From Microbacterium kunmingense (GTDB taxonomy: Bacteria; Actinomycetota; Actinomycetes; Actinomycetales; Microbacteriaceae): a stretch of DNA of 64,000 nt. The notes beneath the pieces were generated by a model. That model was not told where the DNA came from and ran no database searches. It saw only the letters and a program-made list of their open reading frames with translations. This document shows, piece after piece, positions 36,748-46,476 of the stretch; the first letter of the stretch is position 1; each line of letters begins with the position of its first letter. The stretch spans positions 1-64,000 of the forward strand of contig NZ_JAKNUS010000004.1 in the NCBI RefSeq assembly GCF_023155745.1, given 5' to 3'. A program made the position numbers and the translations under genes.

Positions 36748-38297
36748 ACCTCACCGACATGCGCACCTACCCCACCGACGAGATCGTCGACGTCGTCGTC
36801 GTGGGCACCGGCGCCGGGGGCGGCCCTCTCCTCGCCCGCCTGGCGGGCAACGGCCTGCGCGTCGTCGCCCTCGAGGCGGGTCCGAACCTCGACCCCGAGC
36901 AGCTGATCCCCGACGAGGTCGAGGGGCGGCGAGTCAACTGGATGGCGGAGCGGATCAGCGGCGGCGAGGCCCCCACCGCGTTCGGGCCGAACAACAGCGG
37001 CCGCGGTGTCGGGGGCGGGACCCTGCACTGGGGGGCGTTCAGTCCGCGGCCCGATGCGCGAGACCTCGCCCTTCGCACCGAGTTCGGCGTGGGTGCGGAC
37101 TGGCCGATCGATCCCGACGAGCTCACCGCCTACATCGAGGAGGTCGAGCGCACCGTCGGCGTCTCGGGTCCGACGCCGTACCCGTGGGACCCGGGGCGGA
37201 CGTACCACTGGCCCGCCGTCGAACGGAACGCCCCGGCCGATCTCGTCGCCGTCGGCGCGGAGAAGACGGGGATCCGCACCGCCACCGCTCCCGCGGCCAT
37301 CCTCACCCGCGACCACGATCAGCCGCACTACGGCCGTCGGTCGAGGAACCTCAACCTCGGCAGCATCCACCAGGGGGATCGCAGCGACGCCAAGGCGACG
37401 ACGGCGAACACCTACCTCCCCGCGGCGGTCGCCGCCGGGGCCGAGATCCGTCCGGACAGCCTCGTGCACGGCATCGAGCTCGACGAGGCCGGGCGGGTCC
37501 GTGCCGTCGTCTACACCCGGGACGGGCGCGAGGTACGTCAGCGCTGCGCCGCCCTCGTCCTCGCCGCAGGCGGGATCGAGACCCCGCGCCTGCTCCTGCA
37601 CACGGGGCTTGCCAACTCCAGCGGCATGGTCGGGCGCAACTTCCTGGCGCACGGCGCCCTGCAGGCATGGGGTCGCGTCGACGCCCAGGTCCGCGGCTAC
37701 CGCGGCTACCCGTCGGCGCTCATCAGCGAGGACTTCGTGCGCCCCGCCGACGCCGACTTCGCCGGCGGCTACCTCATCCAGAGCCTCGCGGTGATGCCGG
37801 TCACCCACGCCACGATGCTCGTGCGCGGCGGCGACCTGTGGGGCCGGGAGCTCATGGACGCCCTCGATGTCTGGCGATACTCCGTCGGGATCGGCATCAA
37901 CGCCGAGTGCCTGCCCGCCGACCAGAACCGACTGGTGCTCTCGGATGAGAAGGACGAGTTCGGCGTGCCCCGCGCCGAGGTCACCTTCACCCCGGGCCGC
38001 AACGAGAAAGCCATCGACGATCACGCGACGCGGACGCTCACTGGCATCCTCGAGGCGATCGGGGCCCGCGACATCCGGGTGCTCGCACGCTCAGCGCACA
38101 CGCTCGGCACCTGCCGGATGAGCGACAATCCCGCGGACGGCGTCGTGGATGCCGAGGGCCGCAGCCATGACATCCCGAATCTCTGGGTGTGCGACAACTC
38201 CACCTACCCCAGCGCCCTGGCGGCCAATCCGTGCCTGGCGCAGATGGCGCTGTCGCTGCGGACCGCCGACCGGATGCTGCGCTCCCGCGCCGCCTGA
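36744..38297 (+). CDS. GMC family oxidoreductase
   Basis: A 517-aa FAD-dependent dehydrogenase. The FAD motif is VVVVGTGAGGGPLLARLAGN with LEAG at the end of the second strand; GRGVGGGTLHWGAF binds FAD; the catalytic His is in SAHTLGTCRMSDNP, and the C-terminal NLWVCDNSTYPSALAANPCL is typical of membrane-type sugar and alcohol dehydrogenases. It lacks a signal peptide. With the fused subunit-3 partner it probably oxidises a sugar or polyol; whether it passes electrons to a cytochrome is unclear because no cytochrome gene is present. Confidence 0.92.
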   Translation: MNLTDMRTYPTDEIVDVVVVGTGAGGGPLLARLAGNGLRVVALEAGPNLDPEQLIPDEVEGRRVNWMAERISGGEAPTAFGPNNSGRGVGGGTLHWGAFSPRPDARDLALRTEFGVGADWPIDPDELTAYIEEVERTVGVSGPTPYPWDPGRTYHWPAVERNAPADLVAVGAEKTGIRTATAPAAILTRDHDQPHYGRRSRNLNLGSIHQGDRSDAKATTANTYLPAAVAAGAEIRPDSLVHGIELDEAGRVRAVVYTRDGREVRQRCAALVLAAGGIETPRLLLHTGLANSSGMVGRNFLAHGALQAWGRVDAQVRGYRGYPSALISEDFVRPADADFAGGYLIQSLAVMPVTHATMLVRGGDLWGRELMDALDVWRYSVGIGINAECLPADQNRLVLSDEKDEFGVPRAEVTFTPGRNEKAIDDHATRTLTGILEAIGARDIRVLARSAHTLGTCRMSDNPADGVVDAEGRSHDIPNLWVCDNSTYPSALAANPCLAQMALSLRTADRMLRSRAA

Positions 38298-38311
38298 GCG
38301 CGAACGCGCGG

Positions 38312-40123
38312 TCAGTGCCCCTCGAGCTCGTCGTCCGGCACGAGCTGGCGGATGGTCAGCGCGGCGCTCACGAGCGCGAGGTGGCTGAGCGCCTGGGGCA
38401 GGTTGCCCCAGAACGCGCCGTCGTCGGCGGAGATCATCTCGGCGTAGATCCCCACGTCGTTGGCCGCGTCGACCAGCGCATCCATCGCGGCCAGCGCCTC
38501 ATCGTGCCGTCCGACGCACGCCAGGGCGCCCGCCCGCCAGAAGGCCGACGCGACGAAGGTGTGCTCCTCGGCCGCCATCCCGGTGTACCGGTAGAGCAGA
38601 CCGTCGCCGGCGCCGAGCGCCGCGGTGAGCGCGTCGATCGTCGCCGACATCCGATCGCCCCGGTCGAAGCCGCTCTCGGCGTGCAGGAGCACGGAGGTGT
38701 CAAGATCGGTCGACCCCGGGTACATCACGTAGCTGCCGGCGTCGTCCGACCAGCCGAACTCGGCCACCCACTGCCGGATGCGCTCGCGCTCGGCGCGCCA
38801 CCGATCGGCGTTGCCGGGTATCGAGCCGCGCTCGGCGAGCCACGCGGCGTCGTTCAGCGCCTGCCAGCACCCCATCTTCGACGAGGTGTAGTGCCGGATC
38901 TCCGGGAGCTCCCACATCCCCGAGTCGGGGTTCCGCCACAGGTCGCAGGTGCGATCGGCCATGTCGGCGAGCATGCGCCCGGTCGCGACATCCAGGATGT
39001 TGCCCGCATCGACGTAGGTCCGGCAGATCGCGAAGAGGTCCCCGTAGACCCCCAGCTGAAGCTGATCGCGGGCGGGGTTGCCCGAGACCACGGGGCCGAT
39101 GCCCTTCCAGCCGTCGACGTCGAACTCCTCCACCCCTGCGGTGACCTCACCCTGCAGGGAGTACAGCACGTGCAGGTCGGGTCCGTTCTCGCGGATGGTG
39201 CGCAGCAGCCACGAGATCGCCGCGTGCGTCTCCTCCCGCAGGCCGAAGCGCACCAGGGCGTGGGCGGTGTAGGCGAGGTCGCGCACCCAGGCGAAGCGGT
39301 AGTCCCAGTTCTTCCCGCCCCGCGGGTTCTCGGGGAGCGAGGTGGTCGCCGCCGCGGCGATGGCACCGGTGGGCGAGTAGACGAGGAGCTTCAGTGCCAG
39401 GGCGCTGCGCTGCACGGCGTCCTGCCAGGGGCCCTCGTAGGAGAACTCCCGCGACCACACCCGCCAGCCGTCGATGGTGCGATCGACGCTGCGGTCGACG
39501 TTCTCGGGAACCGGGAGGTGGAGGGGTTCGCCGCCGGTGGCGACGATGACGAGAAGATGCCGCGAATCGCCCGCCGTGGTGAACGTTCCGCGCAGGAGCG
39601 GACCGCTGACCCCATCGGGGTCGGGATCGTCGGGACCGTGCGCGCTGCCGACCACGGCGAGTGAGGTCCCCCCGACGCGGAGCACCGCGGCACCCTCGTG
39701 CTGTTCGATCCACGGCGCCGCCGTCTGCAGTCGCGACCCGGGCTGCACCGCCCACTGGAATTCGACCTCGCCCTCCACGCCCTCGACGCGACGAGCGAGT
39801 TCGGCCCACGGCAGACGCCCCGCCACGCCGGTCACCAGCGCGTCGGTGATGCGGGCGCGGCCCGTCGGCGTCGTAAAGGTCGTCTGCAGCACGTTGGTGC
39901 GGGCGATGTAGCGACGGCGGACGGTGTATTCGCCGACCGGTTCGAGCTCGATGCACCCGCCGGTCGCGTCGTCGAGGATCCGCGCGAACACGGGCGGCGA
40001 GTCGAGGTTGGGCAGCGGCAGCCAGTCGATCTGCCCCCGCAGGCCCACGAGCGCGATCGTGCGTCCGTCGCCGATGGGCGCGTAATCGCGCAGGTCGCTG
40101 TGCGAGGGGGATGCCGGGGTCAC
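38312..40123 (-). CDS. Glycoside hydrolase family 15 (glucoamylase/trehalase-like)
   Basis: A 603-aa cytoplasmic enzyme. The N-terminal beta domain has SDLRDYAPIGDGRTIALVGL and GQIDWLPLPNLDSPPVFARI. The (alpha/alpha)6 barrel carries NWDYRFAWVRDLAYTAHALV (substrate-binding Arg/Asp) and GMWELPEIRHYTSSKMGCWQ with the catalytic Glu, then VASAFWRAGALACVGRHDEA. Actinobacterial relatives include trehalases. GTG 40123 has TAGCCT 6 nt upstream. Convergent with the GMC gene. Confidence 0.9.
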   Translation of the reverse strand: MTPASPSHSDLRDYAPIGDGRTIALVGLRGQIDWLPLPNLDSPPVFARILDDATGGCIELEPVGEYTVRRRYIARTNVLQTTFTTPTGRARITDALVTGVAGRLPWAELARRVEGVEGEVEFQWAVQPGSRLQTAAPWIEQHEGAAVLRVGGTSLAVVGSAHGPDDPDPDGVSGPLLRGTFTTAGDSRHLLVIVATGGEPLHLPVPENVDRSVDRTIDGWRVWSREFSYEGPWQDAVQRSALALKLLVYSPTGAIAAAATTSLPENPRGGKNWDYRFAWVRDLAYTAHALVRFGLREETHAAISWLLRTIRENGPDLHVLYSLQGEVTAGVEEFDVDGWKGIGPVVSGNPARDQLQLGVYGDLFAICRTYVDAGNILDVATGRMLADMADRTCDLWRNPDSGMWELPEIRHYTSSKMGCWQALNDAAWLAERGSIPGNADRWRAERERIRQWVAEFGWSDDAGSYVMYPGSTDLDTSVLLHAESGFDRGDRMSATIDALTAALGAGDGLLYRYTGMAAEEHTFVASAFWRAGALACVGRHDEALAAMDALVDAANDVGIYAEMISADDGAFWGNLPQALSHLALVSAALTIRQLVPDDELEGH

Positions 40124-40260
40124 GCGTTCAGGCTACGAAGCGTGCCGCACTTCGGCGCAGGGTTGCGCCAACCGGCGCCGAAGGGTAGCGCCGTATCGCG
40201 CTCTCGCCGTCGGCGCAACCCCGGGCCGCGGCATCCGTCGTCCGGCCTAGCGTGGCGGGC

Positions 40261-41151
40261 ATGGCGAACATGTACACCCCTCAGGACCCCACGACCCAGT
40301 TCCCGCGCCCGCCCTTCCCGCCGCAGCAGCAGAGCGCGCCCGGCGACATCCACAAGATGGACCCCGCGCCCGACCACGGCGAGACGACCTACGTCGGCTT
40401 CGGGCGGCTGCCCGGCCGGAAGGCCCTCGTCACCGGCGCCGACTCGGGCATCGGCCGCGCCGTCGCGATCGCCTTCGCCCGCGAGGGCGCCGACGTCGCC
40501 CTCAGCTACCTCGCCGAGGAGCAGGCGCAGGCCGAGGAGGTGGCCGCCCTCATCGAGAAGGAGGGCCGGGTCGCGGTGCTGCTGCCGGGTGATCTGCAGG
40601 AGGAGCAGACCAACGTCGAGGTCGTCGAGAAGGCCGTCGAGGGGCTCGGCGGACTCGACATCCTTGTCATCAACGCCGGGACGATGCCGACCGTCGACAG
40701 CATCGACGACTTCGAGACCAAGACGCTCGATCACGTCGTCAAGGCCAACATCTACCCCCTGTTCTGGCTCACCAAGGCCGCCTCGCCGCACCTGAAGCCG
40801 GGCGCGTCGATCATCACGACCTCGAGCGTCCAGGGCTTCCAGCCCTCGCCGTCGCTCGCCGAGTACGCTGTGTCCAAGGCCGGAATCGCGAACTGGACGC
40901 GCGCCCTGTCGCAGCAGCTGATCGAGCGCGGCATCCGGGTGAACGGCGTGGCGCCCGGGCCCATCTGGACGCCGCTGCAGCCGGCGTTCGTACCCAACGA
41001 GAAGATCGAGGAGTTCGGCTCGCAGACCCCGATGGGTCGGGCGGGCCAGCCCGTCGAACTCGCTCCGGCGTTCGTCTTCCTCGCCTCGCAGGAGTCCAGC
41101 TACGTCGTCGGCGAGACCATCGCCGTGACGGGCGGGATGCCGGTGCACTGA
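40261..41151 (+). CDS. Short-chain dehydrogenase/reductase (YghA-like)
   Basis: A 296-aa SDR with VTGADSGIGRAVAIAFAREG, NAG in LVINAGTMPTVDS, Ser in IITTSSVQGFQP and YAVSKAGIANWTR. The N-terminal Pro/Gln-rich leader and the C-terminal SSYVVGETIAVTGGMPVH are typical of general-stress SDRs. ATG 40261 is preceded 7 nt upstream by TAGCGT; a GTG at 40252 is less likely. Monocistronic and divergent from GH15. Substrate unknown. Confidence 0.92.
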   Translation: MANMYTPQDPTTQFPRPPFPPQQQSAPGDIHKMDPAPDHGETTYVGFGRLPGRKALVTGADSGIGRAVAIAFAREGADVALSYLAEEQAQAEEVAALIEKEGRVAVLLPGDLQEEQTNVEVVEKAVEGLGGLDILVINAGTMPTVDSIDDFETKTLDHVVKANIYPLFWLTKAASPHLKPGASIITTSSVQGFQPSPSLAEYAVSKAGIANWTRALSQQLIERGIRVNGVAPGPIWTPLQPAFVPNEKIEEFGSQTPMGRAGQPVELAPAFVFLASQESSYVVGETIAVTGGMPVH

Positions 41152-41191
41152 CGTCACGCGTGGTGTGACCGGCAGCACGGTGTCGACCCGA

Positions 41192-42058
41192 TCAGTTGCG
41201 GTCGTTCGGGTCGACGCCGGTGCGCTCACCGGTTTCGAGGTCGGCGATCACGCGGTGATCCGAGGCCGTGAGGGAGAAACCGAACAGATCGTGGTTCTGA
41301 CGGATGCGCTCGGGATGAACCGACTTCGGGATGACGGTGACGTCGTTCTCCAGGTGCCACCGCAGCACGACCTGGGCCGGGGTCACCCCGTACTTGCCCG
41401 CAATCCTCCCGAGCGCCGGTTCGTCGAGCAGTCGCCCCCGCGCGAGGGGCGACCACGCCTGCGTGATGATGCCGAGGTTCGCGTCGTAGGCGCGGACGCG
41501 ATGCTGGGGGAACCGGGGGTGCAGCTCGACCTGATGCACCGCGGGGATGACCCCCGTCTCGGCGATGATGCGGTCGAGGTGCTCGGGGTGGAAGTTGCAC
41601 ACCCCGATCGAGCGGGCCCGCCCCTCCTCACGCAGACGGATCAGCGCGCGCCACGCATCCACGTACCGGTCGCGCAGGGGAGCCGGCCAGTGGATGAGGT
41701 AGAGGTCGACGTAGTCGGTCCCGAGCTGATCGAGACTCTCGTCGAACGCTCGCAGAGTGGAGTCGTACCCGTTGTCCTCGAAGCGCACCTTCGTGGCGAG
41801 GAACACCTCGCTGCGCGGCAGGCCGCTGGCGGCGAGCCCGGCGGCCACACCCGCCTCGTTCTCGTACATCGCGGCGGTGTCGATGCCGCGGTAACCGGCC
41901 GCCAGGGCGACCTCGACGGCGGCGGCGGCCTCGTCGTCGGTCATCTTGTAGACGCCCAGGCCGACCCGCGGCATCCAGTGCCCGTCATTGAGCGGCACCG
42001 TCGGGTCGTGCACCTCGACTCGATCGATGCCCGCAGCCCCATCGCCAGAACCAGACAC
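41192..42058 (-). CDS. Aldo/keto reductase (2,5-diketo-D-gluconate reductase-like)
   Basis: A 288-aa reductase of the AKR5 type: MPRVGLGVYKMTDDEAAAAV, GIDTAAMYENEAGV (catalytic Asp and Tyr), LATKVRFEDNGYD (Lys), YLIHWPAP (His) and VIPKSVHPERIRQN (NADP phosphate binding). GTG 42058 lies 6 nt after TAACAT, so the mRNA may be leaderless. Neighbours suggest detoxification of aldehydes or sugar acid metabolism. Confidence 0.9.
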   Translation of the reverse strand: MSGSGDGAAGIDRVEVHDPTVPLNDGHWMPRVGLGVYKMTDDEAAAAVEVALAAGYRGIDTAAMYENEAGVAAGLAASGLPRSEVFLATKVRFEDNGYDSTLRAFDESLDQLGTDYVDLYLIHWPAPLRDRYVDAWRALIRLREEGRARSIGVCNFHPEHLDRIIAETGVIPAVHQVELHPRFPQHRVRAYDANLGIITQAWSPLARGRLLDEPALGRIAGKYGVTPAQVVLRWHLENDVTVIPKSVHPERIRQNHDLFGFSLTASDHRVIADLETGERTGVDPNDRN

Positions 42059-42067
42059 ACGCCTATG

Positions 42068-42955
42068 TTACGAGTCGCGCCCGACCGGTTTCGAGGGCAT
42101 CGTCGGCGAGACCGATCGATGGTGCGGGTCGTCGACGTGGTTCCTCCGTCGGCGGAGCACAGCGTATGCGACAGCCAGTGCCCCCGCTCCCGTGGACGCG
42201 GCCACCCACCAGAGCCAGGTTCCGCCGTCTTCCTCGGTCGCGGCGAAGGTGCCGGGTGCGAACTCCACCACCAGCGTCATCGTCTCGTCTGCGGACAGAT
42301 CGCGCGCCGACGCCTCCACCATCACCGCCCCGAGCTGACCCGGGGTCAGCTCGAGGTCGCAGGGACCCGCCGCTCCCTCGGGGCCGATGAGGCAGCGCGA
42401 CGCGCCGGTGAGCGTCGGGACGAGGTCGGCCGGCACTCGGAGCGTCGCACGCACCTCTCCGATCGTCGGTGAGCCATCACTGCCGTTGACCGCCCAGACG
42501 AACTCCTGCGGGCCGCGGTCGTCACCGACGGACACGACGCCGTCGACGGTGTAGGTGAAGACGAAGGACTGCCTGCCCCGCAGTCCGTCGGGCGCAACAG
42601 CCGTCATCGTGTAGACACCGTCGGCGCTCTCGACCTCGCTCGGCCACTCGGCTCCGTCGGGTTCGGTGATCGAGATGAGGCGCGGATGCCGCGGCGTCCC
42701 GTTCGCGGACTCGACGACCTGTCGCCCCACGCCGCCGGTCTGAACAGGCTCGGCAAAACGGACGACGTAGGTCTCGGCCGCCGTGAGCGCGCTCACCACG
42801 CCCGCCCCGCGACCGAGCGTATAGTCGGCCGTCAAGCTGTCGATGATCACGTCGTCACCATCGATCGAGATCGCCGCCGAGGCCGGACTGCCGATCAGGA
42901 GCGCGATCGCCACGGCAGCCGTCACCGCACCGAGGAGCGCGCGAGATGTCCTCAC
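42068..42955 (-). CDS. DUF2207-like secreted membrane protein
   Basis: A 295-aa protein with a signal peptide (RTSRALLGAVTAAVAIALLI, cleavage near SASA), an extracellular beta-rich region containing IDSLTADYTLGRGAGVVSAL and QEFVWAVNGSDGSPTIGEVR, and one C-terminal TM (WWVAASTGAGALAVAYAVL) followed by RRRR. It matches the N-terminal part of DUF2207 proteins but lacks their long second half. GTG 42955 overlaps the photolyase-like stop by 4 nt. Confidence 0.78.
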   Translation of the reverse strand: MRTSRALLGAVTAAVAIALLIGSPASAAISIDGDDVIIDSLTADYTLGRGAGVVSALTAAETYVVRFAEPVQTGGVGRQVVESANGTPRHPRLISITEPDGAEWPSEVESADGVYTMTAVAPDGLRGRQSFVFTYTVDGVVSVGDDRGPQEFVWAVNGSDGSPTIGEVRATLRVPADLVPTLTGASRCLIGPEGAAGPCDLELTPGQLGAVMVEASARDLSADETMTLVVEFAPGTFAATEEDGGTWLWWVAASTGAGALAVAYAVLRRRRNHVDDPHHRSVSPTMPSKPVGRDS

Positions 42956-44166
42956 GGTGATCCCGGAATCCTCTGCTGCGACAGCAGCCGCAGGATCTGC
43001 GTGCGGAAGGGGAAGAATCCCCGGCGAGCGTGCGGCCAGGCGACGCTGTCCCACTCCCGGCGGGTCGTCGAGAGGGCGATGCCCCGGTCGTGGAGGGCCG
43101 TGCGAAGCGCGGTCATCCGATCGGCCACCGGACCGACGGGGGCGTACGGGACGACGACCGTATCGAGATTGCGGGTTGCCGCCCACTCGACGACAGACGC
43201 GGGCGATACGGCGTCGAGCGCCTGAGCGTCGCCCGCCTCTCGAGCTCGTTCAAGACCATCGGAGACGGCGCCGGCGGTGAACCGCCGAACCTCCTCGGAG
43301 ACACCCCTCGGCGACCGACTGTCGGGGTCAGCCCCTCCCGCCACCGCGACGACGCGGCCGTCGTCGAGCCAGCGGTGCTCGCGGCGAAGACTCGCCAAGG
43401 CCAGGTCTTCCTCGTGGAGGAGAAGACCTCGTCGCACGCCCGAGGGACCGGGCTCGGCATCGGGAATCGGCGACGGCGCGGGCAGCGGCTCTTCGGTCCG
43501 AGCCGACGCCTCGGTCGCAAGGCCCCGCGGGTGGAAGCGGCCGTCGGTGTACCGGACGATGTTCGACGCGGTGGCGAGATAGGTCTTCCCCTTCGTCTGG
43601 AGCCCGGCGACCCACCGCCAGGACAGCGTGTTCGATGCGGCATCCCCGTCGAGCAGGTGTCGGTAGAAGAAGTCGGCCCCGAGCTGCCAGGGCAGGCGCA
43701 GCGTGAAGATCCAGATGCTCGCGAACCACATGCGCGCGTGATTGTGGAGATACCCGGTCTCGACGAGCTCACGGGCCCAGGCGTCCATCGCGTCGATCCC
43801 CGTGCGCCCGGCTATCGCATCGCGGTACTCCGGGGTGTCGGCGCCGCCGGCGTCGATGAGCTCGGCGACGTCACGCCGGTACCGCCGCCACACCTCGGGG
43901 TTCTGCTCGAGCCACCCCTTCCAGTAGGTGCGCCACATGACCTCCTGCACGAACTTCTCGGCCGCCGGCAGGCTGTGCTGCCCGAGTACCGCCGCCACGA
44001 CCTCGCGCTCGGTCACGAGCCGGTGCCGGATGTACGGTGACAGCGACGACACGTTGGTGCGCGGAGGACCGGTGTCGACATTGCGCTGTCGTGCGTAGGC
44101 GGCTCCGGCGCGGGGCACGAAGTCCGCCAGGGCTTCGAGACCCGCCGCGCGGGTCGGAGGGAACAT
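42952..44166 (-). CDS. Photolyase/cryptochrome-like FAD protein with permuted domain order
   Basis: A 404-aa protein. The N-terminal about 210 residues are the FAD-binding helical domain of photolyases (NVSSLSPYIRHRLVTEREVV, EKFVQEVMWRTYWKGWLEQN, NHARMWFASIWIFTLRLPWQ, DGDAASNTLSWRWVAGLQTK). The C-terminal part (about 240-400) looks like the alpha/beta domain that normally comes first: RRGLLLHEEDLALASLRREH, ASVVEWAATRNLDTVVVPYA and VAWPHARRGFFPFRTQILRL. CATAAT lies 6 nt before the ATG. DNA repair or light sensing is possible; activity unknown. Confidence 0.85.
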   Translation of the reverse strand: MFPPTRAAGLEALADFVPRAGAAYARQRNVDTGPPRTNVSSLSPYIRHRLVTEREVVAAVLGQHSLPAAEKFVQEVMWRTYWKGWLEQNPEVWRRYRRDVAELIDAGGADTPEYRDAIAGRTGIDAMDAWARELVETGYLHNHARMWFASIWIFTLRLPWQLGADFFYRHLLDGDAASNTLSWRWVAGLQTKGKTYLATASNIVRYTDGRFHPRGLATEASARTEEPLPAPSPIPDAEPGPSGVRRGLLLHEEDLALASLRREHRWLDDGRVVAVAGGADPDSRSPRGVSEEVRRFTAGAVSDGLERAREAGDAQALDAVSPASVVEWAATRNLDTVVVPYAPVGPVADRMTALRTALHDRGIALSTTRREWDSVAWPHARRGFFPFRTQILRLLSQQRIPGSP

Positions 44167-44232
44167 GCCGCAATTATGGGTCGCGGCGGAGGGGGTGCGG
44201 GTCGCCGGACGGATGCCGGGGGCTCACCTGCG

Positions 44233-44460
44233 TCAGGCGCAGACGCGCACCCGCCGTCCCTCAAAGGCCACGACATCGCCGAGCTGGAGCTGGCGGCCGC
44301 GACGACGATCCACCTCGCCGTTGACGGTGACGAATCCGTCGATGATCGCCTCTTTGACGTCACCGCCGGAGTCGAGAACGCCGGCGAACTTCAGGAACTG
44401 CCCGAGGCGGATGCTGTCGCCGCCGATCGAGACGTCGGTGATCGGGGTCGCATCCGGCAT
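44233..44460 (-). CDS. S4-domain RNA-binding protein (YbcJ/YaaA-like)
   Basis: A 75-aa protein made of one S4 RNA-binding fold: IRLGQFLKFAGVLDSGGDVK, EAIIDGFVTVNGEVDRRRGR and QLQLGDVVAFEGRRVRV. Small stand-alone S4 proteins bind structured RNA; the target here is unknown. The neighbouring pseudogene ends about 18 nt upstream. Confidence 0.85.
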   Translation of the reverse strand: MPDATPITDVSIGGDSIRLGQFLKFAGVLDSGGDVKEAIIDGFVTVNGEVDRRRGRQLQLGDVVAFEGRRVRVCA

Positions 44461-44477
44461 CCTCGAATGCTAGCCGG

Positions 44478-44963
44478 TCGGCGATGACGCGCATGTCGTG
44501 CCCCTCGGGGTCGGTGAAGTAGCGCGGGTCGACCATCGGCTTGTCGCGATAGTCGCGCGAGCGCAACCGCACCGTGCCGCGGGAGCGGGCGTGCGTGACG
44601 TTCGGGGTGAGGCAGGAGACCTCACTCGACGATGCCCTCGGGGTGGTCCTGGAGGTTCGCTCCGACACCGGGGGCGTCCACGCGGACGGGGATGCCGTGC
44701 GCTTCGAGGTGCTCGCGCGGGCCGATGCCTACAGCAGCAGCGGCTGCGGGGTGTTGATCGCCCCCGCCGAGACGATTATCCTCGCGTGGCGGCGATGCGG
44801 TCAGGCCGCCCGAAGGCATTGCCGACGTACTGGACGCCGACGCAACGGTCGCCGTCGAACTCGAGCTCAGGGACGTGAACGTCGGTGAGGACGGTGAGGT
44901 TTTCCTGCTCCAGGATCGGGTGCAGGTACGACACCGACGAGGAGGCGCGCGTGCCGTCGGCGC
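44478..44963 (-). pseudogene. GMC choline dehydrogenase-type gene remnant
   Basis: Fragments of one GMC enzyme lie in changing frames on the minus strand: RADGTRASSSVSYLHP, then VLTDVHVPELEFDGDRCVGV, SGIGPREHLEAHGIPVRVDA with PGVGANLQDHPEG, and finally SCLTPNVTHARSRGTVRLRS with RDYRDKPMVDPRYFTDPEGH. The N-terminal FAD motif, the stretch between the last two pieces and the C-terminus are all missing. Frameshifts and deletions make it non-functional. Confidence 0.85.
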
Positions 44964-45053
44964 GTCGTGGCCGTGGTGGTCACCCTTGTCCGCCGGCCTA
45001 GCGGTTGACGTGCGGGCGTCATCCGTGCTCAGCCACCCCCGCCCAGGCAGTAA

Positions 45054-46409
<1,356 letters not shown>

Positions 46410-46426
46410 GCCGGTCCGTCGACGGG

Positions 46427-46464
46427 AGAAGGGCTCGTCGGAGGCGTCGCCGACGAGCCCTTCT
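46427..46464 (+). terminator. Bidirectional terminator hairpin after gdhA
   Basis: Perfect 15-bp arms AGAAGGGCTCGTCGG and CCGACGAGCCCTTCT enclose an 8-nt loop. It sits between the convergent gdhA and transporter genes and can serve both; the flanking TTCTCT gives a weak U-tract. Confidence 0.85.
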
Positions 46465-46476
46465 CTCGAGCGGGAC

